DNA from: Clostridia bacterium
Lineage (GTDB): Bacteria; Bacillota; Clostridia; Oscillospirales; Acutalibacteraceae
DNA length: 64,000 bases
Assembly (NCBI GenBank): GCA_017397845.1
Contig: JAFQHU010000016.1
Span: 18,566-82,565 of the forward strand
Direction: 5' to 3'
Shown here: positions 15,679 through 24,304 of the stretch, piece by piece
How the letters are laid out: every line of letters begins with the position of its first letter
Numbering within the stretch: position 1 is the stretch's first letter
Position numbers and translations under genes: made by a program
The notes under the pieces: model-generated
The model's input: the letters and a program-made list of their open reading frames with translations, nothing else
The model's database searches: none
Told to the model about the DNA's origin: nothing

Positions 15679-17089
15679 ATCTGAAATTAATCTGATGTCG
15701 GAAAAGAAGATTTTTCATAGCTTCTTTATTAAATGGGATCAAAGGATAAAGATAAGTGTATCCGTTGATTGTTTTGGTAAATGAGATAACGAGGATGACC
15801 AAAAGCAGACCGGCTGCAAAGCCCCATATTTTAAACAGCGCAGTCAGAATAAGAATTACCGTACGTGAAATTTTAATAGCGTAGCCCAATTCGTAGCTTG
15901 GCTGAGTAAAGTTCGATATTGCCACAAAAGCCATAAAAAGAACCACCTCCGCCACAAACCATCCCGACCTGACCGCAAATTCACCCAAAACCAAAGCACC
16001 CACGACACTGAAGGAGCTGCTCAGAGCACTGGGAGTATTCACCGAGGCGAGACGGAGAGTATCAATTACAAACTCAACTATCAACAGCTGCAATATAATC
16101 GGCACGGAATTTTTCTCTTCTATAAGCATAAATTTAATAGCATCGGGAAGAAACTCCTCATATTGGATAAGCAAATACCATATCGGTATGAAAACCATGG
16201 AAAGACTGAAAACCATAACACGGATAAAACGCAATAAAGAGCCGATTACGGGAGCGAAATAAAAATCGTTTATATCCTGAATAAAATCGAAAATCCCTGT
16301 GGGAAAAATCATAGCCGTCGGTGAACCGTCGGTCAAAATTATTACATTACCGTCATATATACAGGCTGCCGCTGCATCAGGCCTTTCGGTATATCTCACC
16401 TTCGGAAAAGGATTCCAAAGCTGTGACGGAAGCAAACATTCACGCAAGCTTTCATGGCTCATCGGGAGGCTTTTCACATCAATGGACTCCAGCTTTTCGG
16501 TAATAACATCGAGCTGTTTTCTGTCAACCGTATCCTCAAGATAGCACACAGCTATATCTGTTTTGGATTCGTTTCCTATCTGATAAGATTTTACGGTAAG
16601 ATTGGTGTTTCTTATTTTACGGCGGATAAGAGCGGTATTGAATATAATTGTTTCCACAAAGCCTTCGTGTGAGCCGCGTAGAACCTTATCGGATTCGGGT
16701 TCCTCAACCGTCCGAGCAGGATAAGTTCTCGAATCGATAATAACAGCCTCGGTAAAGCCTTCAACTAACATGCCTACTGCACCCGAAAGAACGAAGGTAA
16801 CGAATTGCTCCAAGCTGTCAACCGCACATGCCTCGACATAGGTAGTGTGACTGTCAACGAATTTTTGGGCTGTGTTTGCCTTTTCCATATCCTCCTTTGT
16901 AAGCTTTGTGAAATACTCAAAGTTTCTTTCGAGTATGTCATCTTTCAGAAAGCCGTCGAGACAAAAAAGTGAGGCCTCTCTGTCGGCCAGCTTGATTTTT
17001 TTCAGAATTATGTCAAAGCTTTCACCAAAGCGCAGCTTTTTACTGACCATTTTTACATTCTCTTTATAGGATTTTTTAAAATCACTCAT
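15668..17089 (-). CDS. GerA-family spore germination protein, SpoVAF-like
   Basis: GerA-family proteins are A subunits of spore germinant receptors; SpoVAF is the branch tied to dipicolinic acid release. The product has 473 residues from ATG 17089: a soluble N-terminal half of about 270 residues, then five or six membrane segments. Family marks are 'YVEACAVDSLEQFVTFVLSGAVGMLVEG', 'SHEGFVETIIFNTALIRRKIRN' and 'NTPSALSSSFSVVGALVLGEFAV'. The 46 extra residues of the longer frame come from intergenic-like sequence and were dropped. No GerB or GerC partner is adjacent, which favours a SpoVAF-like orphan over a full receptor operon. Confidence 0.85.
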   Translation of the reverse strand: MSDFKKSYKENVKMVSKKLRFGESFDIILKKIKLADREASLFCLDGFLKDDILERNFEYFTKLTKEDMEKANTAQKFVDSHTTYVEACAVDSLEQFVTFVLSGAVGMLVEGFTEAVIIDSRTYPARTVEEPESDKVLRGSHEGFVETIIFNTALIRRKIRNTNLTVKSYQIGNESKTDIAVCYLEDTVDRKQLDVITEKLESIDVKSLPMSHESLRECLLPSQLWNPFPKVRYTERPDAAAACIYDGNVIILTDGSPTAMIFPTGIFDFIQDINDFYFAPVIGSLLRFIRVMVFSLSMVFIPIWYLLIQYEEFLPDAIKFMLIEEKNSVPIILQLLIVEFVIDTLRLASVNTPSALSSSFSVVGALVLGEFAVRSGWFVAEVVLFMAFVAISNFTQPSYELGYAIKISRTVILILTALFKIWGFAAGLLLVILVISFTKTINGYTYLYPLIPFNKEAMKNLLFRHQINFRYKK

Positions 17090-17227
17090 ATAATCACCGA
17101 CTATATTTTTCCCGAAAAGGTAAAAATAATTCGCAATTCCCAATACACAATCCGCAATCACATGAGAAATTTTTGGCAGAAACCGGTGATACACCGCCCT
17201 ACAAACAGTATCCTGAAATATTTTCAT

Positions 17228-17267
17228 AAAATGAAAAGTCCGTCAAATCAACCTGACTTGGCGGACT
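17228..17267 (-). terminator. Terminator of the V-ATPase operon
   Basis: On the minus strand AGTCCGCCAA (17258-17267) pairs with TTGACGGACT (17237-17246) with one G-T pair, then TTTTCATTTT. It follows ylmH, so ylmH belongs to the V-ATPase transcript. Confidence 0.8.
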
Positions 17268-17313
17268 AATATTTATGCTTTATTATTGTTGATCCGCAAT
17301 TGAACATTGCGAA

Positions 17314-18093
17314 TTATCTGAATTTCTTTATATTAATATGTATTCTGCCTTTTTTACTTTCACCGATGATTTCCTCCAAAACCACCTTACCTTTACCTCT
17401 GAGAACGATTTTGTCTTTTTCTTTGAGAAGATAGTCATTTTTTAATATCTGCTGAGAATTGACATAAACCAAACCGCTTTTTACGGCAAGTGAAGAATTG
17501 GTACGTGAAAGATTGAAGGCAGAAGAAACCACACTGTCGAGTCTCAGGGAAGCAACAGAAGCAAAAGCTGTCTCTGTTTCACCTTCATCATATTCAAATT
17601 CGCTGAAAGGACATATTTCGCATCTGACTGTTCCCCTGCCCACCTTGGTAAGATTTTCACATATATATCTGCTTATACTTTTAAGCACAAAAATGAAAGC
17701 AAAATTCTCTCTTATGATGATATCACCCACGGTTTCTCTTTTTATACCGAGTCCCATAAGCGAACCGAGATAATCTCTGTGGGTCAGAGAAGAAAATCTG
17801 TCTTTAGTGACCTTTATCAAACATATGGGACAATCGTCAGGATTTTCGTAAAAAAAACTCCCGACGTTATCTATACCGAAAACCGTCGGCACAAAAACCG
17901 CTGCGGTTCTTTCCGCTTCATCGAAGCCACCGAAATAAAAGGTGGAAATGTCAGAATTATATTCTCTTTCTATGCAATATATGACACTTCTTTCATCAAC
18001 GGAAAGAAAATGTGTTGACGTGATCATAAAGCTGTCCGAAGCTTTCTTTTTGGCATCAAGGCAGCGGGAAAGGAGCAAATCTTTTTCTTCCAT
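17314..18093 (-). CDS. ylmH: S4-domain RNA-binding protein YlmH (RqcP2-like)
   Basis: YlmH proteins bind the ribosome and act in large-subunit quality control (the RqcH alanine-tail pathway); historically they were linked to the division cluster. The 259-residue product has the YlmH N-terminal domain, including 'HRDYLGSLMGLGIKRETVGDI' near 105-125, and a C-terminal S4 domain (about 180-240; 'LRLDSVVSSAFNLSRTNSSLAVKSGLVYVN'). The context is odd. It starts 3 bases after ntpD and ends the V-ATPase operon, not a divIVA/sepF cluster. The product is full length, so it is probably functional. Confidence 0.9.
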   Translation of the reverse strand: MEEKDLLLSRCLDAKKKASDSFMITSTHFLSVDERSVIYCIEREYNSDISTFYFGGFDEAERTAAVFVPTVFGIDNVGSFFYENPDDCPICLIKVTKDRFSSLTHRDYLGSLMGLGIKRETVGDIIIRENFAFIFVLKSISRYICENLTKVGRGTVRCEICPFSEFEYDEGETETAFASVASLRLDSVVSSAFNLSRTNSSLAVKSGLVYVNSQQILKNDYLLKEKDKIVLRGKGKVVLEEIIGESKKGRIHINIKKFR

Positions 18094-18096
18094 AAT

Positions 18097-18744
18097 TTAT
18101 ATCCGCTGTGATGACTGAAGCATCATATCTTTGATTTTCATGAGTCTTGTGGTGTTGCTGCGCTCATTTTCGTCAAGCTTCATGGTGATGTATCGTATGG
18201 TATCTTCATAATCGGGAATCATAACATATTCCAAAGCGTTTACACGTCTTCTCGTTTTTTCGATTTCATCAGAAAGAAGCTGACAGGTCTTTTCAACCTC
18301 AGCCAGACGAAGCATATCGGGCATAATTTCCGAAAGACCCTTTACGCCTTCATCGAGATCTCCCGATGTGAAGGCAAGTCCGTAAGAATAAACCTCGCCA
18401 CCGTCGGCAAATTTGTATTCGGGAACAAACACAGGAGTTTTTACACTCATGATATTTTTTTCCTTTACATCAATGCTCATTCTCTGAGAAGGCATCATCA
18501 GCGAAACCGCCAAACTTTCCTCACTCATGGAGGCTGTCGCCATGGAAAAGTGCTTGTTTGCCTCTGAAATAGCTGCTTCTACCTTTTCGCGGAGTCTTTT
18601 GTTCTCTTTGATAAGCTCAAGGAATTGTCTCATCAGCTCATCACGCTTATCCTTCAGAAGCTTGTGGCCTCTTCTGGCAGTAACAAGCTTTCTTTTCAAA
18701 TTCGTAAGCTCCATGCGGGTAGGATTGACGTTCATTACTGCCAT
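18097..18744 (-). CDS. ntpD: V-type ATPase subunit D
   Basis: Subunit D is the central-stalk coiled coil that turns inside the A3B3 head. The 215-residue product starts with 'NVNPTRMELTNLKRKLVTARRGHKLLKDKRDEL', the family signature at residues 5-37, which forms the N-terminal helix. A middle beta region follows (about 95-135). A C-terminal helix contains 'RRRVNALEYVMIPDYEDTIRYI' near 165-186. It lies 12 bases after subunit B and 3 bases before ylmH. Confidence 0.96.
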   Translation of the reverse strand: MAVMNVNPTRMELTNLKRKLVTARRGHKLLKDKRDELMRQFLELIKENKRLREKVEAAISEANKHFSMATASMSEESLAVSLMMPSQRMSIDVKEKNIMSVKTPVFVPEYKFADGGEVYSYGLAFTSGDLDEGVKGLSEIMPDMLRLAEVEKTCQLLSDEIEKTRRRVNALEYVMIPDYEDTIRYITMKLDENERSNTTRLMKIKDMMLQSSQRI

Positions 18745-18756
18745 AAGCTCACCGCC

Positions 18757-20124
18757 TTAACCATAATATTCATCGAGATATTTATCTGAAATTCTCTTTA
18801 GCTCACTTCGGGGAAGAATTTTAAGAAGCTCCCAACCGATATCAAGAGTTTCCTCGACGGAGCGGTTTGTAAGACTTCCCTGTGAAACATAAGTCTTTTC
18901 AAATTCATCGGCAAATTTCGCATACATTTTATCGATATCAGTAAGTGCCGCCTCACCTAAAATTACCATAAGCTCTTTACAATCTTTGCCGCGTGCGTAA
19001 GCTGAGAAAAGCTGATTCATGGTATCTCTGTGATCCTCTCTCGTTTTACCTTCGCCGATTCCTTTGTCCTTAAGACGTGAAAGGGAAGGAAGAACATCAA
19101 CAGGAGGGGTTATGCCTTTGCGGTAAAGGGCACGGGAAAGAATAATTTGTCCCTCGGTAATGTAACCCGTAAGGTCAGGGATCGGATGGGTTTTGTCATC
19201 CTCAGGCATCGTGAGAATAGGAATAAGAGTAATGGAACCCTCGCTGTCCTTTTTCCTGCCCGCTCTCTCATAAATCGAAGCAAGGTCAGTATACATATAA
19301 CCCGGATAACCGCGTCTGCCGGGCACTTCCTTACGTGCGGCTGAAACCTCACGGAGAGCATCGGCATAATTGGTAATATCCGTCATAATAACCAGCACAT
19401 GCATGCCTTTGTCAAAGGCAAGATATTCGGCAGCGGTAAGTGCCATTTTCGGTGTGGCAATTCTTTCAATGGCGGGGTCATTGGCGAGATTTGTAAACAT
19501 GACCGTTCTGTCCAAAGCTCCCGTTTCTTTGAAGGATTGAATGAAATAATCGGATTCCTCAAAGGTGATACCCATAGCCGCAAAAACAACGGCAAATTTG
19601 TCGTCAGAGCCTAAAACCTTAGCCTGTCGTGCAATTTGTGCGGCAAGCTCAGCGTGAGGAAGACCCGAAGCGGAAAAAATGGGAAGCTTTTGTCCTCTGA
19701 CGAGAGTATTGAGTCCGTCAATAGCCGAAACACCCGTCTGAATAAACTCTTCGGGATATTTTCGTGCGGCGGGATTAATGGGGGTGCCGTTAACATCCAT
19801 CCTTTTATCGGGGATGATGGAGGGACCGCCGTCAGCAGGTCTTCCGAGACCGTCAAAAACTCTGCCGAGCATATCCTCTGAAACGGCAAGCTCCATCTGT
19901 TTGCCCAAAAATTTCACCTTACTGTTTGAAAGGTTAATGCCTACCGAGGACTCAAAGAGCTGCACAAGAATATCGGTACCGTTGATTTCCAAAACACGGC
20001 AACGCTTTCTCTCTCCGTTCTGAAGCTCAATTTCACCAAGCTCATTGTATGCGACGCCCGTAACACCCTTTACGAGCATGAGAGGACCCGCTACTTCACT
20101 GATGGTTCTGTATTCTTTCGGCAT
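18757..20124 (-). CDS. ntpB: V-type ATPase subunit B
   Basis: Subunit B is the non-catalytic subunit of the A3B3 head. The 455-residue product is the normal size. The P-loop position is the non-catalytic '[17 protein letters not shown]' near 150. '[21 protein letters not shown]' near 270-290 and '[20 protein letters not shown]' near 345-365 are conserved family blocks. It starts 3 bases after subunit A and precedes subunit D, the usual A-B-D order. Confidence 0.97.
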   Translation of the reverse strand: MPKEYRTISEVAGPLMLVKGVTGVAYNELGEIELQNGERKRCRVLEINGTDILVQLFESSVGINLSNSKVKFLGKQMELAVSEDMLGRVFDGLGRPADGGPSIIPDKRMDVNGTPINPAARKYPEEFIQTGVSAIDGLNTLVRGQKLPIFSASGLPHAELAAQIARQAKVLGSDDKFAVVFAAMGITFEESDYFIQSFKETGALDRTVMFTNLANDPAIERIATPKMALTAAEYLAFDKGMHVLVIMTDITNYADALREVSAARKEVPGRRGYPGYMYTDLASIYERAGRKKDSEGSITLIPILTMPEDDKTHPIPDLTGYITEGQIILSRALYRKGITPPVDVLPSLSRLKDKGIGEGKTREDHRDTMNQLFSAYARGKDCKELMVILGEAALTDIDKMYAKFADEFEKTYVSQGSLTNRSVEETLDIGWELLKILPRSELKRISDKYLDEYYG

Positions 20125-20127
20125 AGC

Positions 20128-21894
20128 TTAATCCTCCTTTTTTTCTTCTGTTCCGAGCTCTTCGGCCAAAAGACTCAGCACAGCATCAAATTCGTTCTGC
20201 ATTTCTTCCTCTTTTACATATTTGAATCGGCCGATTTTTTCACGTACCTTGAGGGAAGAAACAAAAAGTATATCTGCACCCTTTTCAAGTGCTTCAAGAG
20301 ATTTTTCATAATATTCGCATACTAATTTCATCATAAGATACTGCTTATGCGATGAGGTATAGGTATCAACCTCATGGAAAGCCGCCTGATGAAGGAAGTC
20401 CTCTCTGACAGAGCGTGCGGCTTCAATTTTAAGTCTGTCCACGGGAGACAGAGCATCTATACCGACCAGCTTCACCATTTCCTCAAGCTCACTTTCCTCA
20501 GAAAGAAGGCGCATTACGGTTTCACGCAGGCTGTTCCACTCATCGGAAACATTATTTTCGAACCAATCCGAAAGAGAATTTGTATAAAGAGAATAGCTTG
20601 TCAGCCAATTAATGGCGGGGAAATGACGCTTATAGGCAAGCGCAGAATCAAGTCCCCAGAAAACCTTGACTATTCGCAAGGTAGCCTGACTTACAGGCTC
20701 CGAAATGTCACCGCCCGCAGGTGAGACAGCACCGATAACCGAAAGAGTACCCTCACGCGGAGTTTTACCGACAGACTCAACTCTGCCCGCTCTTTCATAA
20801 AATTGAGCGAGTCTGCTGCCGAGATAAGCCGGATAGCCTTCTTCACCGGGCATTTCCTCAAGTCTGCCCGACATTTCTCTGAGTGCCTCCGCCCACCGTG
20901 AGGTAGAATCAGCCATAAGTGCCACATTGTAGCCCATGTCACGGAAATATTCAGCGATAGTTATACCCGTATAAATAGAGGCTTCACGTGCGGCAACGGG
21001 CATATCCGAGGTATTGGCGATAAGGACCGTTCTTTCCATAAGAGATTTTCCGGTACGGGGGTCTATAAGCTCAGGAAATTCATTGAGAACATCCGTCATT
21101 TCGTTTCCTCTCTCACCGCAGCCGATGTATACAACTATGTCTGCATCTGCCCATTTGGCAATCTGATGCTGTGTGACAGTTTTACCGCTTCCGAAGGGAC
21201 CCGGAATGGCGGCTACACCGCCCTTTGCGATGGGGAAAAGTGAATCGATTACTCTTTGTCCCGTGATAAGCGGCTCTTTGGGTGAAAGCTTTTTTGAATA
21301 TGGTCTGCCCTTTCTTACGGGCCATTTCTGCATAATACCGATACCGTGCTCCTGACCCTTTTCGTCGAGTACGATGGCGACGACATCATCAACGGTACAG
21401 GTACCGCCGGTAATTTCTTTTACAATACCGCCCTTATCGGGAGGGAGCATGATTTTATGGGAAACAACCTCTGTTTCCTGTACGGTACCGATAACATCAC
21501 CGCCGAAAACTCTTTCGCCGACAGCTACAGCCGGTTCAAATACCCACTGCTTTTCTCTGTCCAAGGAAGGTACCTCGATACCGCGGGGAAGGTTGGTTCC
21601 GCATACCTTTACGATTTCTCTTAAAGGTCTTTGAATACCGTCAAAAATACCGCCGATAAGACCGGGGCCGAGTTCAACGCTGAGCGGTTCACCGGTCGAA
21701 ACAACTTTTTCACCCTGTCTGAGTCCTGAAGTTTCCTCATAAACCTGAATCGAGGCGTCGTCTCCGTGCATTTCGATAACTTCACCGATAAGGTTAAGCT
21801 CGCTTACCTTTACAACGTCAAACATATTTGTATCCTTCATTCCGCTCGCAACCACAAGCGGACCTGAAATTTTAGTAATTGTTCCGTAGTTCAT
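20128..21894 (-). CDS. ntpA: V-type ATPase catalytic subunit A
   Basis: Subunit A is the ATP-hydrolysing subunit. The 588-residue product has the N-terminal barrel (about 1-70) and the bulge domain typical of V-type enzymes (about 110-190, '[18 protein letters not shown]'). The P-loop GPFGSGKT is near 232-239, followed by '[13 protein letters not shown]' near 260 and '[28 protein letters not shown]' near 330-357. All catalytic elements look intact. Its place between F and B follows the standard order. Confidence 0.98.
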   Translation of the reverse strand: MNYGTITKISGPLVVASGMKDTNMFDVVKVSELNLIGEVIEMHGDDASIQVYEETSGLRQGEKVVSTGEPLSVELGPGLIGGIFDGIQRPLREIVKVCGTNLPRGIEVPSLDREKQWVFEPAVAVGERVFGGDVIGTVQETEVVSHKIMLPPDKGGIVKEITGGTCTVDDVVAIVLDEKGQEHGIGIMQKWPVRKGRPYSKKLSPKEPLITGQRVIDSLFPIAKGGVAAIPGPFGSGKTVTQHQIAKWADADIVVYIGCGERGNEMTDVLNEFPELIDPRTGKSLMERTVLIANTSDMPVAAREASIYTGITIAEYFRDMGYNVALMADSTSRWAEALREMSGRLEEMPGEEGYPAYLGSRLAQFYERAGRVESVGKTPREGTLSVIGAVSPAGGDISEPVSQATLRIVKVFWGLDSALAYKRHFPAINWLTSYSLYTNSLSDWFENNVSDEWNSLRETVMRLLSEESELEEMVKLVGIDALSPVDRLKIEAARSVREDFLHQAAFHEVDTYTSSHKQYLMMKLVCEYYEKSLEALEKGADILFVSSLKVREKIGRFKYVKEEEMQNEFDAVLSLLAEELGTEEKKED

Positions 21895-21911
21895 TTTATA
21901 TTTTCACCAAC

Positions 21912-22223
21912 TTAATCCAATATTAATGAGCCGACCGCTTTTTCCACAGCTCTGCTGATATTTGCCATACCCTTTCCCGTATTACCTTTCACACCGGGAA
22001 TAAGTATAACAGCAGGTGTTACAGCCTTTTCGAGAAGAGATATTTCATCGCTTAAAAGCTCAGCATAATATTCGGTAATATAAATTATTCCGTAATTTTC
22101 ATTCACGAGACGGCTGAATTGCTCTTTCGCATCCGCTTCACCGTAAACAACAGCCGTTTCTACACCGAGACAGGAAAAACCGCACACACTGTCTCTGTCA
22201 CCTAAAACTGCCATTTTATACAT
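21912..22223 (-). CDS. ntpG: V-type ATPase subunit F
   Basis: Subunit F is the small central-stalk subunit that binds D and activates ATP hydrolysis (NtpG in Enterococcus naming). The 103-residue product has the Rossmann-like start 'KMAVLGDRDSVCGFSCLGV' and the family's 'NYGIIYITEYYAEL' near 45-58 and 'PAVILIPG' near 72-79. It overlaps subunit C by 8 bases, and subunit A follows after 17 bases, which confirms the call. Confidence 0.92.
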   Translation of the reverse strand: MYKMAVLGDRDSVCGFSCLGVETAVVYGEADAKEQFSRLVNENYGIIYITEYYAELLSDEISLLEKAVTPAVILIPGVKGNTGKGMANISRAVEKAVGSLILD

Positions 22224-23181
22224 AATTAATCCTTACCCTTTCTTTTATGCGTTCAGCAGGCAAGCCGGACTGAAGCGCCGTAAGAATTATGCTGACACAT
22301 TTAATTTCATTTTGCTTTCCGTAATAAAAAGCACAGACGGGATCAAAACCGAAGGCGGTATATTTTGCTTTACCAATCAATTCAATTATTCTGTCATCGC
22401 ACCACTTTTCATAAAGAGCTGTGCTTTCCGCATAAAGAGAAGCTCCCTCAGCGTATTGAGTGGATTGAAGATAAGCATAAAGTGACTCTCTCTCTCCCAA
22501 AGCAAGCTCAAGAAGAGTTTTTCTGTCAAGCTTAAAGCAGTTTCCGATCGCTTCCTCTGCGAAATCTTTGCCTTTGCCCAAGGCATTTATTCTCAGAGCA
22601 ATTTTTATATTTGCTGTGTCACACAAAAAGCCGCATACCTCATTACCGAGATTTGACTTTTTCTTTTCGGCGTAGTCACAAAGACAGTCTATGGCACCTC
22701 TGTCGATTATGATTTCCGCATTCTGTCCGTTTTCCGTAAGCAAAGCCGTTCTGTACGCTTTTTCGGCGGTGTCGGCACCCCTGAGCCTGAGAGAAGAAAA
22801 TTCGTGCAGCTTTGCCTTTTCCGTGAGAGAAGCAAGGTCAACAGAAGAAGGATAAAGATAATAATCAAAGGGGTCTGCACCCGAAAACTGACATTTAACG
22901 GCTGTTTTGATATTAAAAAAATCATTCAGTACACAAAACATACCCAGCTCGTCCTTATCGGGAACAGATTCATTGAGTAATGTCCACAGCTCTTTATTTT
23001 TAAGGCTGATTATATCCTTTACGCTCCCCTTTTCCTTTATCCAACCTTTCTCAGTTAAAAGCGAAAGAGCACCGTCAAGGCTTTCACTTTCGCAAAGCTT
23101 CATCATAAAGGCACCGCTGAGCATATAAGCTTCGTTCGCACGGAGTCTTGCCACACAGTAAGCATAATCAAGATTTTTCAT
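22216..23181 (-). CDS. ntpC: V-type ATPase subunit C
   Basis: Subunit C (d-type) is the helical funnel joining the membrane rotor ring to the central stalk. The 321-residue product begins 'LDYAYCVARLRANEAYMLS', typical of the family. It ends with the block 'GFDPVCAFYYGKQNEIKCVSIILTALQSGLP' (about 274-304), where the conserved 'YxxxKxxEIxxIRxI' pattern appears as YYGKQNEIKCVSII. It is divergent in the middle, as is usual for this subunit. It lies 10 bases after subunit E and overlaps F by 8 bases. Confidence 0.9.
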   Translation of the reverse strand: MKNLDYAYCVARLRANEAYMLSGAFMMKLCESESLDGALSLLTEKGWIKEKGSVKDIISLKNKELWTLLNESVPDKDELGMFCVLNDFFNIKTAVKCQFSGADPFDYYLYPSSVDLASLTEKAKLHEFSSLRLRGADTAEKAYRTALLTENGQNAEIIIDRGAIDCLCDYAEKKKSNLGNEVCGFLCDTANIKIALRINALGKGKDFAEEAIGNCFKLDRKTLLELALGERESLYAYLQSTQYAEGASLYAESTALYEKWCDDRIIELIGKAKYTAFGFDPVCAFYYGKQNEIKCVSIILTALQSGLPAERIKERVRINYV

Positions 23182-23191
23182 ATTTCCTCCG

Positions 23192-23779
23192 TTAAAAAAG
23201 CTCTTTTGAAAGCATATCCTTCAATTCGTCCATATTTTCATCGAAAACCGCTCTGAGGGTACAATTCACCGTAATGTCACCGTAATCGAGAATAAATCCG
23301 TTTTCGATATCGACCGCCTTTTCACCTATGGTAACTGCCGAGGTTTCAAAAACGGCACTGTTGATTTTTTCCTCAAAGCCGTCCGGGATTCTGGAAAGGT
23401 CATAGCCATTCATATGCATGATACATTCGCCCGGCTGTATGTTCTTTTTACAGAGAGAGAAAATCATATCGAAATATTCCTCATCGCTGAATTTTTCAAT
23501 TTCAAGATAAGCAGCAGAGATTATGTCATTGAGGATGGCATTTCTTATTTCCAGATAACGGTTGCGGGTAATGGATTCGGCGGTGCTTTTGGATACTGCG
23601 TTCCTTTTGTCCGCCTCTCTCTGTGCCGCCTCAACTGTTTCCGTCGCACGGCGGTTACCCTCTTCTCTCGCTTCAGCAATCATCTTTTTGATTTTAAGAT
23701 TAGTCTCTGCAAAAATCTTTTCGCAATTTTCGCGGGACTGTTCTTCTATTTTCTCTTTAATTTTTTCAAGGCCTGTCAT
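23192..23779 (-). CDS. ntpE: V-type ATPase subunit E
   Basis: Subunit E forms the peripheral stalk with the H/G subunit. The 195-residue product has a long charged N-terminal coiled coil (about 1-90, rich in Glu, Lys and Ala). A globular C-terminal domain follows (about 95-195) with 'VDIENGFILDYGDITVNCTLRAVFDE', close to the family's 'GGFIVRDGDIEYNNTFE' block. The call rests on this block and on its operon place between K and C. Confidence 0.9.
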   Translation of the reverse strand: MTGLEKIKEKIEEQSRENCEKIFAETNLKIKKMIAEAREEGNRRATETVEAAQREADKRNAVSKSTAESITRNRYLEIRNAILNDIISAAYLEIEKFSDEEYFDMIFSLCKKNIQPGECIMHMNGYDLSRIPDGFEEKINSAVFETSAVTIGEKAVDIENGFILDYGDITVNCTLRAVFDENMDELKDMLSKELF

Positions 23780-23824
23780 AAAACTCTCTTCATCTCCTTG
23801 TTTCCAGCTTTTTCATCTGCTGAA

Positions 23825-24304
23825 TCAACCGAGTGTAATATTGTTAACTGCGAGGAAAGAAATAAGAAGAGCAAGAACAGCATAGAACTCAACAAGAGCT
23901 GCCATAGTCATACCTTTGATAAGCTCTGTAGGCTTCTTTGCAATGAGTGACACACCTGAAGCGGAAACTCTGCCCTGATAAACAGCTGAGAAATAGCCAA
24001 CAATTGCAATAGGCAAACAAGCTGCAAGCATAGCCACACCCTGCTGCCATGTCATTGCAACGGGAGCACCTGCAAGTAAGCCTGTCTTAGTGAAAACAAT
24101 AATTGCAATAAGGAACCCATAAAGGCCCTGAGTACCGGGAAGAATCTGAAGAACAAGAACTTTAGTAAACATACTGCTGTCTTCCGAAAGAAGTCCTGCA
24201 CCTGCTTCACCTACAAGACCGACACCCTTTGCTGAACCAACACCTGAGAAGCCTGCTGCAAAGGCTGCTCCTAAAATAGCTAAGAAAAGACCAAGATTAT
24301 CCAT
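23825..24304 (-). CDS. ntpK: V-type ATPase subunit K (rotor ring), Na+-type site
   Basis: Subunit K forms the membrane rotor ring. The 159-residue product is a tandem pair of helical hairpins, four membrane segments in all. The ion-site residues known from the Enterococcus hirae Na+ enzyme are all visible: L55, T58 and Q59 in 'LQILPGTQGLYGF', Q110 in 'VYQGRVSASG' and the essential E139 in 'LVEFYAVLALL'. Proton-type rings usually lack the Thr/Gln pair. Na+ transport is therefore the better inference, though not proof. It overlaps subunit I by 8 bases. Confidence 0.96.
   Translation of the reverse strand: MDNLGLFLAILGAAFAAGFSGVGSAKGVGLVGEAGAGLLSEDSSMFTKVLVLQILPGTQGLYGFLIAIIVFTKTGLLAGAPVAMTWQQGVAMLAACLPIAIVGYFSAVYQGRVSASGVSLIAKKPTELIKGMTMAALVEFYAVLALLISFLAVNNITLG

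Noticed and set aside
17090..17227. 46-residue N-terminal extension of the SpoVAF-like protein
   Set aside because: The DNA is typical of an intergenic region, and family proteins start at about the ATG at 17089.
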